Assembly (NCBI GenBank): GCA_019420275.1
Contig: JAHZHN010000004.1
Location: 124,001-188,000 of the forward strand
Reading direction: 5' to 3'
Length of the DNA stretch: 64,000 nucleotides
DNA from: Clostridiales bacterium
GTDB lineage: Bacteria; Bacillota; Clostridia; Lachnospirales; Lachnospiraceae
The position numbers were made by a program, and so were the translations under genes. A model generated the notes under the pieces. The model was given only the letters and a program-made list of their open reading frames with translations. It was not told where the DNA came from and did not search any database. Positions 17,635-26,199 of the stretch are shown piece after piece. Positions within the stretch are counted from its first letter, which is position 1. Every line of letters begins with the position of its first letter.

Positions 17635-18725
17635 CGGTAGTAGATGCAATGAAACAGGCTGTCAGCAGTTACATTGATAAGAATGGAATAGGTAACATCG
17701 TAACAAGGCAGGAACTGTTTGCTATGGTTAGTGCTATTATGCCTGTTGAATCTAACAGTTTTCTTCCGGCTGATTATTGTTATAACCGTACAAATAAAGG
17801 TATTTCATTTGAGAATCATGTACACTTATTCGAGTTAATGGATGATGGTCGTTACAAGATATTAGGTGAAAACTATAGGTATTCAGGTCCAGTCCTTGGA
17901 CGTAAAGAAGATGGATTTGGTTATGAAATGAAAGGCGTATGGTCTGAAGGCGAGTATGAAAAAGAAATTATCGATATTTATCTTAGACTGTTAGATATGC
18001 ATGATAGTTTGGTTCAGATGATAAAGAACGCAAAAGTGCGGATGGAAAACACGTCAGTTGTTGTTTCGAAGAATGACGTTGATATGTGTAGTGTGTCGGT
18101 AATGAACGAGGCTTATAAGATTAGTACTGGCGAGTCTGCATGGAAAGAAAATACTTCATATCTTTGTGTAGATGAAGACGGGATAGTTGTATATTATGTT
18201 GAAACCATTGATGAATGTCTGGGCGAAATTAAGAGACTTATGGATTTTACTGATGTGAAGGGTGGCTAGAACAAACAAGTGATCTAAGCGAAGTTGTTAC
18301 TGTTGATGAGTTTGAAAAAGCGTATAAGGTGTTCATTGAACAGGCGGATAAAAATGATGTATCAAGAAAATCACAAGGGTCAAAGATTCCATTTGGTTTT
18401 TCAGAAAAGCTGGAATGCAATGGCACATATTTCAAAGCTCAGTATGGACGGGGGAACTCCAAGCATAGCACCATACATGAACTGGAGGGTTGTTTCTATT
18501 TATTATTTATCTAATAACGGAAACGTCATCATGGGAATTGAGGAAGACAGATATCCTTGCTTAAAAGAAATGTCCATCAAATCGTTAAGAAATGATAAGA
18601 TTGGAAATAAGAAAGTGAATACCGCAGTATTCTGTTCAGCAACTGAAAACAGTGTTAATTACAGCGATTTTTATGAATGTTTCATGTCAGTGTGTAAGGA
18701 AGTAATGAAATTAGGATTGCGTTAA
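17631..18725 (+). pseudogene. frameshifted McrBC-associated gene ending in an MrcB_N-like domain
   Basis: The first 212 codons (TTG start overlapping the mcrC stop, GGAGG upstream) encode an unnamed domain with FLPADYCYNRTNKGI and YRYSGPVLG, a pattern I associate with restriction-linked proteins. That frame stops at 18267-18269. A shifted frame continues without a gap (WLEQTSDLSEVVTVDEFEKA onward) to about 18450. The original frame then resumes (TPSIAPYMNWRVVSIYYL) to the stop at 18723-18725. Removing one G from the five-G run near 18450 and correcting GGGTGG near 18262 would give a single protein of about 364 residues. Its second half looks like the MrcB N-terminal DNA-binding domain. Confidence 0.65.
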
Positions 18726-18734
18726 GGAACGACT

Positions 18735-18926
18735 ATGTTTAATCTAGGATTGAGAATAGGACAAATACTAAAAAATAGAGATGTTGTGAATATTTTTAAA
18801 TGTGGAAACATGGGTGGCATGTTTTGTTCTAAGATTATCAACACACTTTATACGAAAGGGATTTACCACGATAAATGGATTGGTGGAATTCTCCACTATA
18901 CTCGAATGGGTAAATCAGAAGATTAG
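18735..18926 (+). pseudogene. fragment of an SRA-like modified-DNA-binding domain (HNH restriction enzyme type)
   Basis: The 63-codon frame contains CGNMGGMFCSK, TLYTKGIYHDKWIGGILHYT and RMGKSED. Known ScoMcrA-like SRA/HNH restriction enzymes carry closely similar segments (GNMGGM-RSK, HTKGLYxDKWYGDxLHYTGMG). Changes at key places and the stop after MGKSED show that it is a decayed relic. The HNH nuclease part is absent. It extends the restriction character of the locus. Confidence 0.6.
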
Positions 18927-18960
18927 GGTTTATATTGGACCCAGAACCCAGCTTTAGACA

Positions 18961-19255
18961 GGTCTTGCAGAAGCAGGATTTAATAATTGCAAGTCAGTTT
19001 CTATAAAAGATATCTACGTCAGAAGCAGCAAGTATGTAGGTGAAGTAGAACAAGTTGTAATAAACGGCCAGTCTTGGGTTATTGAAGGAACAATGGTTCC
19101 ATATAACGCAGAGATAATTGTTACGTATCACTAAAAAAAAGAGATTGAATATCCGTTTAATTCAAGAGAAGTTTCAAAGATGACTTTTGATTAAGTGGTA
19201 ATCGCTGATGTAGAGTCCATAAAAAGAAGAATGGCACTTGAATATGATAAGAATT
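18961..19255 (+). pseudogene. decayed PASTA-like repeat fragment
   Basis: From 18961 to the TAA at 19132-19134 an open frame without a start codon reads LAEAGFNNCKSVSIKDI, then GEVEQVVINGQSWV and AEIIVTYH. This is the pattern of PASTA-like repeats found in Lachnospiraceae zinc-ribbon membrane proteins. The following bases keep a similar trace (EIEYPFNSREVSKMTFD) with stops. It is a relic of a longer gene. Confidence 0.5.
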
Positions 19256-19399
19256 GACTATAACAAAAAATTGAATATGAAAATAAAAAGATTGAATTAT
19301 TTGAGCTTGGGAGGCATATCTATTATTGATTAGCCTCTTGGGCTTTTTTCATTTCTAAAAATCATTTTTAAATTTTTTTTATTTTAGGTACACAATCAC

Positions 19400-19880
19400 G
19401 ATTTCTCATAAACAGCATTTATATGGAAGGATAATAAGAGACCTGTGAGACCCTGAAAATTGAATATCTAGTTCTCTGGTTCATATCCGTTCTATGTGGA
19501 GCGACAAGTTTTCTGTTGCCATGACTCTTCATTTGGGACGAGAGATCTACATACAGAGATTCAAAACGAGCCTGTTGATATAGTCTGATTGCAATGAAGC
19601 ATAAGCGGGACAATGATACTTTCGTCTAGTCGCAGTAATGCGGGCGGCTGGTGAGTTCCACGGGGAAGCAAAATAGCCTATGAGCATCAAACTAGGATGG
19701 GGTCGGAGGGTTCCTGTTTGGTAAAGGGTGTCGGGGACAAATCAATACTGAAATTGAATAAGAGGCACGATTTAATCGTGAAACTTATGTGGCCGAGTAC
19801 CGACACGTATTCCGCCATATCATTTTGAGGTTAAAGATCCATGGCAGCTTGTCTATACCAGGCAGCTATAAAAAAGACGC
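19400..19880 (+). other. protein-free stretch, candidate structured RNA or mobile-element leader
   Basis: About 480 bases carry no plausible plus-strand gene and a composition unlike the AT-rich decayed DNA around them. Short G-rich blocks occur (GATGGGGTCGGAGGG, GTGTCGGGGAC). Local hairpins include CACGAT-TTA-ATCGTG (19766-19780) and the pair CAGCTTGTC/AGGCAGCT near 19845-19867 followed by A-rich bases. Two overlapping tiny genes follow directly. A 64-codon minus-strand frame (19419-19613) is the only alternative and looks accidental. I do not recognise the RNA family. Confidence 0.3.
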
Positions 19881-19898
19881 AAAGATAGGAGGATATAA

Positions 19899-20009
19899 AT
19901 GTTTAAAACTGTAGTTATAGTCATTACTCTGATTTTACTTGCAAGCATTGTGCTGACAATGTATTGTGTTCATGTTACTGCCGGAGAAAGAAGCAAAGGG
20001 CCCTTATGA
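19899..20009 (+). CDS. 36-residue single-span membrane peptide
   Basis: A strong GATAGGAGGA site precedes ATG 19899. The peptide is one long hydrophobic helix (VVIVITLILLASIVLTMYC) with a charged tail. Similar tiny membrane peptides occur in Clostridial conjugative elements, but I cannot name a family. Its 3' end overlaps the next small frame. Confidence 0.5.
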   Translation: MFKTVVIVITLILLASIVLTMYCVHVTAGERSKGPL

Positions 20010-20127
20010 GGGCTGTTCTCATTACAGACCGAATTGGAAATACTGTTTCTGTGAATTTTTGGAATGCTCGCAGATGAAGGAAATGCAGACCTTATGGGAG
20101 GAGGGGGGAAGGATGTTTTTTTGCTGA
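19972..20127 (+). CDS. 51-residue Cys-rich small protein, overlapping frame
   Basis: ATG 19972 lies inside the membrane-peptide gene, in another frame. The 51-residue product has CSHY, YCFCEFLEC and a final FFC, suggesting a metal-binding knuckle, plus an amphipathic QMKEMQTLWEEG helix. It resembles in style small accessory proteins of integrative elements. No ribosome site is obvious, so coupling with the upstream peptide is assumed. Confidence 0.4.
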   Translation: MLLPEKEAKGPYEGCSHYRPNWKYCFCEFLECSQMKEMQTLWEEGGRMFFC

Positions 20128-20298
20128 TGAATGGAAAAAGGATTATGATCAAGATAAAAAGACTTGAGTAGTTTATTGATCGGGCAGAGATGATTTGAAT
20201 CTGTCATGAAGTGTCGGTTAGAAACGGCACTATGTTGTAGAATTGAGAACCCTGATATGATATAATAATTGTATCAGGACTCTCTGAAAAGGAGCGTT

Positions 20299-20880
20299 AT
20301 GAGCGAAAAAAGATGAAATAAAAGGCCGCCTTTTGTGTACTGAAGAGAGTCAAACAAGTGATGAAGGCCGATACATTTTTAAATATAATGATATCAACGG
20401 AAAGCATAGGTATTTATATGGCAATTGTTTAGAAAAAACTGATGAAGTACTGCCAAAAGGAATCAGAAAACCGACATTAAGGGATCCGGCAGAGGAGCTT
20501 CAGGCAAAGATTAATGCAGGAACTCTGACAGTTTATGAACTAGTAGAGAAGTATGTTTTGCTGAAAATTGGTGCTCGTGAGGGCACCAGATAGAGATACA
20601 GGACTTCGAATTTCTGAGTTTTACGGCTTGATTATAAGTGATATTGACTTTAATAAAAAGTATATCTATGTTATCGGTTAGCTGATTTGCTACAGTAATA
20701 TGATCACAATCTTTGAACCGCCGAAGACATCTGTGGGTATAAGAGATGTGGCAATGTATCTAGAGTTCCAGAAGTTATTTGGCGGTAAAGAAGAGACGCA
20801 ACAAAGGAAGAAAAGGACCTGGTAATCCCGGCAGCAAAGTTGCAAAAGTATAGCAAATCGTTGCATTTAAAAGATAAAAA
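20299..20880 (+). pseudogene. remnant of a Tn916-type tyrosine integrase
   Basis: GGAGCG precedes ATG 20299 and MSEKR, as in the integrase copy at 24830, but a stop follows at once. A shifted frame to 20593 keeps the N-terminal DNA-binding domain (DEGRYIFKYNDINGKHRYLYG). The middle is deleted. A short core trace DTGLRISEFYGLIISDIDF (about 20596-20652) and scattered 3' fragments remain. It cannot encode an active enzyme. Its 3' end lies just before the phosphatase-like repeat at 20895, where such an element would have its right border. Confidence 0.75.
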
Positions 20881-20894
20881 AGGAGTTTAAAAAA

Positions 20895-21030
20895 ATGATA
20901 AAAATACTTTTCATCTGCCACGGCAGTAGGTGCCATTTTTATTAAATTTCCTTATTTTATGTAGGTTTTGGAATGGTAGAAGGAATTTTACAATAAGTTT
21001 ACAACTTTTGAAAGGCGTTCCGGTATGACG
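20895..21030 (+). repeat. copy of the phosphatase gene start plus element left-end sequence
   Basis: AAGGAGTTTAAAAAA precedes ATGATAAAAATACTTTTCAT, encoding MIKILFICHGS, almost the start of the intact phosphatase gene. The following 100 bases (TTATTTTATGT, then TTTACAACTTTT and ATTCCGGTATG-like blocks) resemble those after the copy at 23109. This is the expected look of a recombined attachment site followed by the left end of an integrative element. Confidence 0.65.
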
Positions 21031-21114
21031 ATTATTGGTTAATTATTTTCAGTACTTCCAGCGCAAAATATTGTATTGAGAATGATTGCTATTCGTGATA
21101 AAATTTGATTGTAT

Positions 21115-21254
21115 AAACGTGTGGTTAGATTATGGACTTGTGTTTCGCAAGTATTGATGAAAATGGTAGGAAGATATGCTCTCTATCAATCTGTATTATG
21201 CTTATGTATATTTTATTATATATTACGCATCGCATAATGAGTAACCACACGTTT
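21115..21254 (+). ncRNA. retron msr-msd RNA
   Basis: AAACGTGTGGTTA (21115-21127) and its exact reverse complement TAACCACACGTTT (21242-21254) are the a1/a2 repeats that base-pair in all retron RNAs. The G at 21128, in TTAGATT right after a1, is the predicted branch guanosine. The first msr hairpin ACTTGTG-TTT-CGCAAGT (21136-21152) has the same architecture as the retron-Eco2 (Ec67) hairpin, as I remember it. ATTGAT/ATCAAT (21153-21190) closes a second stem. The AT-rich msd hairpin runs from ATTATGC (21195) to GCATAAT (21238). The reverse transcriptase starts 15 bases after a2. Confidence 0.85.
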
Positions 21255-21268
21255 TTTAGGATAAAGAG

Positions 21269-22969
21269 ATGGATACAATAGATAAAGTAAAAAGCAGAAA
21301 TGAACTAGCTGATTTCTTAGATATACCAAGGAAGCAATTATCATATATTTTATACATTAAAGGAGTTGATGATTTATATACATCATTTGAGATCCCTAAG
21401 AAAAGTGGGGGATTTAGACATATATATGCTCCGCAGAAAGATTTAAAAGTGATTCAAAGAAAACTTGCTGAAGCTTTGTATAATTGCCAAAAAGAAATCT
21501 GGAATAAATGTAATGTCAATCCTAATATTTCACATGCTTTTCAAAAAGAGAAAAGTTTTATTACTAATGCTAAAATTCATCGAAATAAGCGATTTGTTAT
21601 AAATATTGATTTGGAGAATTTTTTTGATTCTTTTCATTTTGGAAGAGTGCAGGGCTACTTTTTAAAGAACCGCAGTTTTCAGTTACCATCAGAAGTGGCA
21701 ACTGTTATAGCGCAGTTGACATGCTATCAAGGTAAACTACCACAAGGAGCACCAACTTCTCCAATAATAACAAATTTGATTTGCAATATATTTGATGTAA
21801 GAATATCCAAATTAGCAAAGAAATATCGATTAGACTATACAAGATATGTTGATGATTTGACGTTTTCTACAAATAATAAAGAGTTCTTAAACATTAAAAA
21901 CATATTTTTTGAAGAACTGGAAAAGGAAATTATCAATGCCGGATTCAGCATTAATAAGAAGAAAACAAGGATTCAATATAGGGATTCTAGGCAAGAAGTC
22001 ACAGGTGTTGTTGTTAACAAAAAACTTCATGTGAGTAGAGATTATTATAAAAGAACTAGAGCGATGGCTTATCAGTTGTATAAATCGGGAGAATATTTTA
22101 TTGAAGATGAAATAAAAGGAACTATTAATCAACTTGAGGGACGCTTTTCTTTTATTAATCAATTAGAATGGTATAATAACAAGTTAAATTTGGAAGGGAA
22201 GAAACTTACATATGAATATCTTAATGGAAGAGAAAGAGCGTATAGTCAATTTATATTTTACAAATATTTTTTTGCTAATCCGAAACCATTAATTGTAACA
22301 GAAGGGAAAACAGATGTGGCCTATTTGAAAGCCGCTTTAAAAAATTTGTGGAAAGAGTATCCAAATTTAGTAAGGAGAAATTCAAAAGGAAAGTTTGAGT
22401 ACAAAGTATCTTTTTTGCAGAGAAGCAAACGGCTTGCCTATTTTTTGAATTTTAAAAAAGATGGTGCAGATACTATGAACAATATATATAAATTTTTTTC
22501 TGAGGAAGGTGGAGAAAAGTATCCAAACTATATAGAAATGTTTAAAAATTTAGGAAGTACTGTTCCGCTTAACTCTGTTATTTTACTGTTTGATAATGAG
22601 TTGAATAACAAAAATAAGCCTGTATACAAGTTTGTAAGTAATAAAATTTCTGATGATAGAAAAAAGCAATTATGTACTAGAACATGGATAAATTTGTTGG
22701 AGAATTTATATCTTATGATAACACCATTAGTCGGAGAGAGTGAAGAATGCGACATTGAAATGTTGTTTGATGAAGCTACACTTTCTCATGAAATTGGTGG
22801 GAAGAAATTTTGTAAAAAAGATACATTTGATACAAGTAAATTTTATGGTAAAGAAATTTTTTCTCAATATATAATGAAAAACTATAGCAGTATAGATTTT
22901 GGAGGGTTTAAACCATTATTAAATAATATTAATATGGTGATTAAGGATTATAAAGAAAGAATACAATAG
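21269..22969 (+). CDS. retron reverse transcriptase fused to a TOPRIM-type nuclease domain
   Basis: This 566-residue protein makes msDNA from the adjoining msr-msd RNA. Retron hallmarks are NAKIH (about 100-104), the first catalytic Asp in NIDLENFFDS (114), PQGAPTSP (about 158), the YVDD active site (193-196) and VTG (about 244). From about residue 335 a second domain begins with LIVTEGKTDVAYL (Glu 345) and has LLFDNE (Asp 442), fitting a TOPRIM fold. Retron-Eco2 has the same RT-TOPRIM fusion and protects against phage with a single protein, so this is probably a self-contained defence gene. A terminator follows. Flanking integrase wrecks indicate transfer. Confidence 0.9.
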   Translation: MDTIDKVKSRNELADFLDIPRKQLSYILYIKGVDDLYTSFEIPKKSGGFRHIYAPQKDLKVIQRKLAEALYNCQKEIWNKCNVNPNISHAFQKEKSFITNAKIHRNKRFVINIDLENFFDSFHFGRVQGYFLKNRSFQLPSEVATVIAQLTCYQGKLPQGAPTSPIITNLICNIFDVRISKLAKKYRLDYTRYVDDLTFSTNNKEFLNIKNIFFEELEKEIINAGFSINKKKTRIQYRDSRQEVTGVVVNKKLHVSRDYYKRTRAMAYQLYKSGEYFIEDEIKGTINQLEGRFSFINQLEWYNNKLNLEGKKLTYEYLNGRERAYSQFIFYKYFFANPKPLIVTEGKTDVAYLKAALKNLWKEYPNLVRRNSKGKFEYKVSFLQRSKRLAYFLNFKKDGADTMNNIYKFFSEEGGEKYPNYIEMFKNLGSTVPLNSVILLFDNELNNKNKPVYKFVSNKISDDRKKQLCTRTWINLLENLYLMITPLVGESEECDIEMLFDEATLSHEIGGKKFCKKDTFDTSKFYGKEIFSQYIMKNYSSIDFGGFKPLLNNINMVIKDYKERIQ

Positions 22970-22996
22970 TTGTCGTAATTTGATTCTTTGTAGAGA

Positions 22997-23031
22997 AAAA
23001 GGGAGATAACGCAAAATGCATATCTCCTTTT
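22997..23031 (+). terminator. rho-independent terminator of the retron
   Basis: AAAAGGGAGATA pairs with TATCTCCTTTT across a GC-containing loop. A close relative follows the HEPN gene at 24064, sharing the GGGAGATA core. Confidence 0.75.
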
Positions 23032-23035
23032 AATA

Positions 23036-23245
23036 TGCAAGTTTCCCTCAAATGGTGAAATTCGGGAAACCCCGTTAAATCAAGGGAAAGCCAATATATA
23101 AAGAGTAATGCAAACATGATTAAAATGCTATTCATCTGCCACAGAAGGATTTTCTAGTTTTATCGAAGCTTCTTATTTTATGTGTCTTTTGATAGAGGGA
23201 TAATATTTTACTACTTTTTTAGAAACATTCCGATATGGAGAAAGT
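23036..23245 (+). repeat. direct repeat of the phosphatase upstream region and gene start, with element left end
   Basis: Bases 23036-23145 (GCAAGTTTCCCTCAAATGG onward to ATGATTAAAATGCTATTC) match 26089-26199 at most positions. They include the CCAAYATATAARGAG leader and a phosphatase start (MIKMLFICH) that soon hits a stop. After it (about 23160-23240) comes sequence related to 20940-21030. This marks a junction: right border of the retron-bearing segment and left border of the HEPN/integrase segment. Confidence 0.75.
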
Positions 23246-23257
23246 AAGGAGAGACAA

Positions 23258-24040
23258 ATGGCTATTTATAATTTTTATAGAGAACCAATATTTAAATATT
23301 ATAAAGAACAGATAGATTTTTTGCTAAGATCTAGAGAAAACCTGGAAAATATCAATATAAAAAAATCCTTGAACATGAATTTGATTTTATCATCAGCGTG
23401 TTTTACAGAAGGAGTTATGGAACATCTGGCAAAATGTTTATTGGGATATTATAGACTTGTTTATAATGAGATTAATATACCAGAGTTCGAGCTAAGAAAA
23501 TCAATGAATAAATACTTTGAAAGAATAGAAGCTGACGTTTATCAAAGAATTTCTCAAGGTACGGGAGTAGACAATTATGATAGATTGTTTGAATTATTAT
23601 TAGGAAAATCCTTTAAAAAAGATGACGCATTTAAACTTATTTTAGAACCTGTACAAATTTTATTTCAATTAAGAAACGTTATTGCTCATGCCAAAGAAGT
23701 AAGTGCATACGAAGTAAGTGCATATTGGAACAACAATGTTTTTGAAGAAAATTTTTATGGGGGTTATAAAAAAGCTGAAAAATTTTTGATGAAAAAAGGA
23801 CTTTTAAAAAAGCGTTATATTGAAACACAAAATATTGAAATATTTTGTGAAGATTCGGTTGCAGATTACTTCTATGAAATTACTCAACAATTCATTGAAA
23901 AATTAAAAATATTTAGTGAATCTAATATATTAATTAGTGATGTTTTATACGGTAGATTAAATGCATATAATCAAGAAAATCATTCCAATCTATCATTCTT
24001 AGAATTTTGTGGAATGCATGCACATGCAATAAAGAAATAA
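23258..24040 (+). CDS. HEPN-domain protein, putative RNase
   Basis: This 260-residue helical protein has LRNVIAHAKE at about 138-147, an R-x4-H motif (Arg 139, His 144) as in HEPN-type RNases of toxin and antiviral systems. The N-terminal half (FYREPIFKYYKEQIDFLLRSR) and the SACFTEGVMEHLAK segment fit long HEPN proteins such as those of the MAE_28990 type. An AAGGAGAGA site precedes the ATG. A 15-base tandem duplication (23696-23725) repeats EVSAY directly behind the motif. It stands alone between an attachment-like repeat and a terminator, so it is probably cargo of the element. An abortive-infection role is inference, and no antitoxin gene is seen. Confidence 0.7.
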   Translation: MAIYNFYREPIFKYYKEQIDFLLRSRENLENINIKKSLNMNLILSSACFTEGVMEHLAKCLLGYYRLVYNEINIPEFELRKSMNKYFERIEADVYQRISQGTGVDNYDRLFELLLGKSFKKDDAFKLILEPVQILFQLRNVIAHAKEVSAYEVSAYWNNNVFEENFYGGYKKAEKFLMKKGLLKKRYIETQNIEIFCEDSVADYFYEITQQFIEKLKIFSESNILISDVLYGRLNAYNQENHSNLSFLEFCGMHAHAIKK

Positions 24041-24063
24041 TTCTTTATTCTATTTTAATAGGC

Positions 24064-24097
24064 AAGGGAGATAGCAAAATAAGTGTATCTCCCTTTT
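24064..24097 (+). terminator. rho-independent terminator of the HEPN gene
   Basis: AAGGGAGATA pairs with TATCTCCCTT, followed by TTTT. It shares the core of the retron terminator at 22997. Confidence 0.8.
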
Positions 24098-24107
24098 AAT
24101 ATTTAGG

Positions 24108-24347
24108 TTACTTTTTAATCTTGAGCTCAAATTTCAACATAGCCTTTACCATAGCGGTCTGTATCTCGCCTTTCTATTCTTCATCTACCTGCATGCTGAC
24201 ATTGTCGTTTTCGTGATAAAACGGGCGTGAGCACGGATTGGAGATATAAGCGTCATAAAAATTTAGAGTTTCCTTGATGGATGTTTCATCTCCGTTTGAC
24301 GCTTTACAGATAAGGTCAAAAGAGGGATAACCATAGTCTTTTGTCAT
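24108..24347 (-). pseudogene. conjugative-element HTH protein with a nonsense codon
   Basis: The frame starts at ATG 24347 with MTKDYGYPSFDLI and keeps the family pattern of the small helix-turn-helix proteins beside the sigma gene in Tn916-like elements (ISNPCSRPFYHEN, MQVDEE). A TAG at 24174-24176 replaces a Leu codon. The frame then continues KGEIQTAMVKAMLKFELKIKK to TAA 24108-24110. It is a recent inactivation of an element gene. Confidence 0.65.
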
Positions 24348-24694
24348 TTACAATATTTCCTTTTCACTCAACATCATTTTCAATTTTTCTAAGCCTTTGT
24401 TCCGTGTATGCCAACAGCAGAACGTGATACATGGTACAGCTTGACAATTTCTTTATCGCTCATATCATGGAAATAGTAGAGCAGGATAAACGCTCTTTGT
24501 TTCTCTGACAATTTGTTCAACGCTGTACTGATTTTTTCATCAGATATTCGAACAGTGAAATGTAACACCGGGAATGTCGTTGTATCGCAAGAATACTTAT
24601 CAACATTACCTTGCTCATTCAGCTTTGCTTCGCCCATTTCACAAAATAACAATTCCTGTTTAAAACGTCTGGCAAGCCAGTTTGAGAAAATCAT
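24348..24694 (-). pseudogene. conjugative-element sigma-factor-like gene, truncated and frameshifted
   Basis: The frame encodes FSNWLARRFKQE, then ALNKLSEKQRAFILLYYFHD and KEIVKLYHVSRSAVG, the sigma-70 region 4-like regulator found next to xis and int in Tn916-type elements. The N-terminus is missing. Near 24389 the frame shifts: the expected tail LEKLKMMLSEKEIL continues in another frame and ends at 24348-24350, touching the next start codon. Confidence 0.7.
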
Positions 24695-24829
24695 TGATGA
24701 GCTGGACGTGGACGCTATCTGACGCTGTATTATAGCGTTTTATGGATTTGGATATGGTAGAGAAGTGCCGGATATGTTATACTTCAAAATGTCATATCTG
24801 GACTCTTTTAAAAGTGGAAAGGAGCGAAG

Positions 24830-25983
24830 ATGAGCGAGAAAAGACGTGATAATAAAGGTCGTGTCTTGCGAAATGGAGAGAGTCAACGTAAAGATGGACG
24901 TTTCATGTATAAATACACAGATAATGCAGGAAACATAAAATATGTGTACAGTTGGGAACTGGTAAAGACTGATACCGTTTCCAAAGGGGCGAAAGATGAT
25001 TTGTCGCTGAGGGAAAAAGAAAAGCTGATGCATAGAGATTTGGAAGATGATATCGTTCCTTGTGGCGGTGAAATGACAGTGCTAGATTTGGTTAAGAAAT
25101 ATGTGTCACAGAAAACAGGAGTGAAAGATAATACAGAAGCCAATTATAACTTTGTCATTAACATTATCAAGAAAGAGGACTTTGGAAAAAAGCGGATTGA
25201 TAAGGTGAAATTATCTGACGCAAAAGTCTGGATGATAAAATTACAGAGTGACGACAGAGGGAACAGCACTATACATTCTGTGCGTGGTGTTATAAGACCA
25301 GCGTTTCAGCGTGGCGGTTGATGATGATTTGATAAGGAAAAATCCCTTTGAGTTTCAGCTTGCCACAGTGGTTGTCAATGACAGCGTGACAAGAGAAGCC
25401 CTCACCAGAAAATAGGAACGGGCATTTCTGAAATTCGTAAAAGAAGATAAGCACTTTTCCAGATACTATGAGGGCATTTATATTCTTTTCAAGACAGGAC
25501 TTCGGATTTCTGAATTTGTAGGGCTGACGATTACCGATATTGATTTAAAAAACGGTGTTATCAATGTCAATCATCAGTTACAGCGGAAACGGAATATGGA
25601 ATACGTCATAGAGGAGATGAAAACCGAGTGTGGTACAAGGCTTGTGCCTATGACAGACGAGGTGAAAAAATGTTTCCGCAAAATCATAGAAAACCGCAAA
25701 AAACCAAAGACAGAAGCTAATGATAGACGGTAAAGTCGGATTTCTGTATTTGGACAAAAATGATATGCCAATGATCGCCTTGCACTGGGAAAAGCATTTC
25801 CAGCATATTTGTGAGAAATATAATAAAATATACAAAGTCGAAATGCCAAAGGTGACGCCTCATGTCTGCCGCCATACGTTCTGTTCCAATATGGCAAAGT
25901 CTGGCATGAATCCTAAGACGTTGCAGAAAATAATGGGACACTCGGATATCGGCGTGACATTGAACACTTACAGAAAGAGATGA
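24830..25983 (+). pseudogene. Tn916-type tyrosine integrase, inactivated
   Basis: AAAGGAGCG precedes ATG 24830. The N-terminal domain (GRFMYKYTDNAGNIKYVYSW) is intact to about 25310, where the frame shifts. The next frame runs KNPFEFQLATVV to an in-frame TAG at 25413-25415 and continues through FKTGLRISEFVGLT. A third shift near 25720 leads to HVCRHTFCSNMAKSG and IMGHSDIGVTLNTY, with the catalytic Arg, His and Tyr still visible. The last codons shift again. The remains of at least four lesions show that the element can no longer move by itself. Confidence 0.85.
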
Positions 25984-26002
25984 AAAAGATATATAGTTAG
26001 GT

Positions 26003-26052
26003 GAGTTGTAAAGTTGTAAAATAGAAGAAGTTTTACAACCTATTTTACAACT
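26003..26052. repeat. repeated TTTTACAAC motifs near the element right end, possible integrase arm sites
   Basis: The stretch holds GAGTTGTAAAGTTGTAAAATAG and GTTTTACAACCTATTTTACAACTT-type repeats in both orientations, forming a hairpin. Similar TTTACAACTTTT sequence lies after the left copy at about 20990. Integrases of this family bind short direct repeats at element ends. The assignment is inference. Confidence 0.45.
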
Positions 26053-26088
26053 TTTCAGAGGAAAAACCTGCTGACATATGCCAAAATA

Positions 26089-26199
26089 CGCAAGTTTCCC
26101 TAAAATGGGAAGATGTGGAAAAGCCCATAAAATCAAGGAAAAACCAACATATAAGGAGAAATGCGAACATGATTAAAATACTATTTGTCTGCCACGGCA
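26089..26199 (+). repeat. right attachment region overlapping the phosphatase gene start
   Basis: This is the partner of the repeat at 23036-23145. It runs from GCAAGTTTCCCTAAAATGG through the leader into the first ten codons of the intact phosphatase gene. The element evidently restored a complete gene at its right border. Confidence 0.7.

Noticed and set aside
19419..19613. 64-codon minus-strand frame inside the possible RNA region
   Set aside because: It has no ribosome site and no coding-like composition; the opposite strand carries the hairpins and the downstream small genes.
22997..24097. The two GGGAGATA hairpins as retron or CRISPR-like repeats
   Set aside because: Each is followed by T residues directly behind a gene stop, so ordinary terminators explain them.
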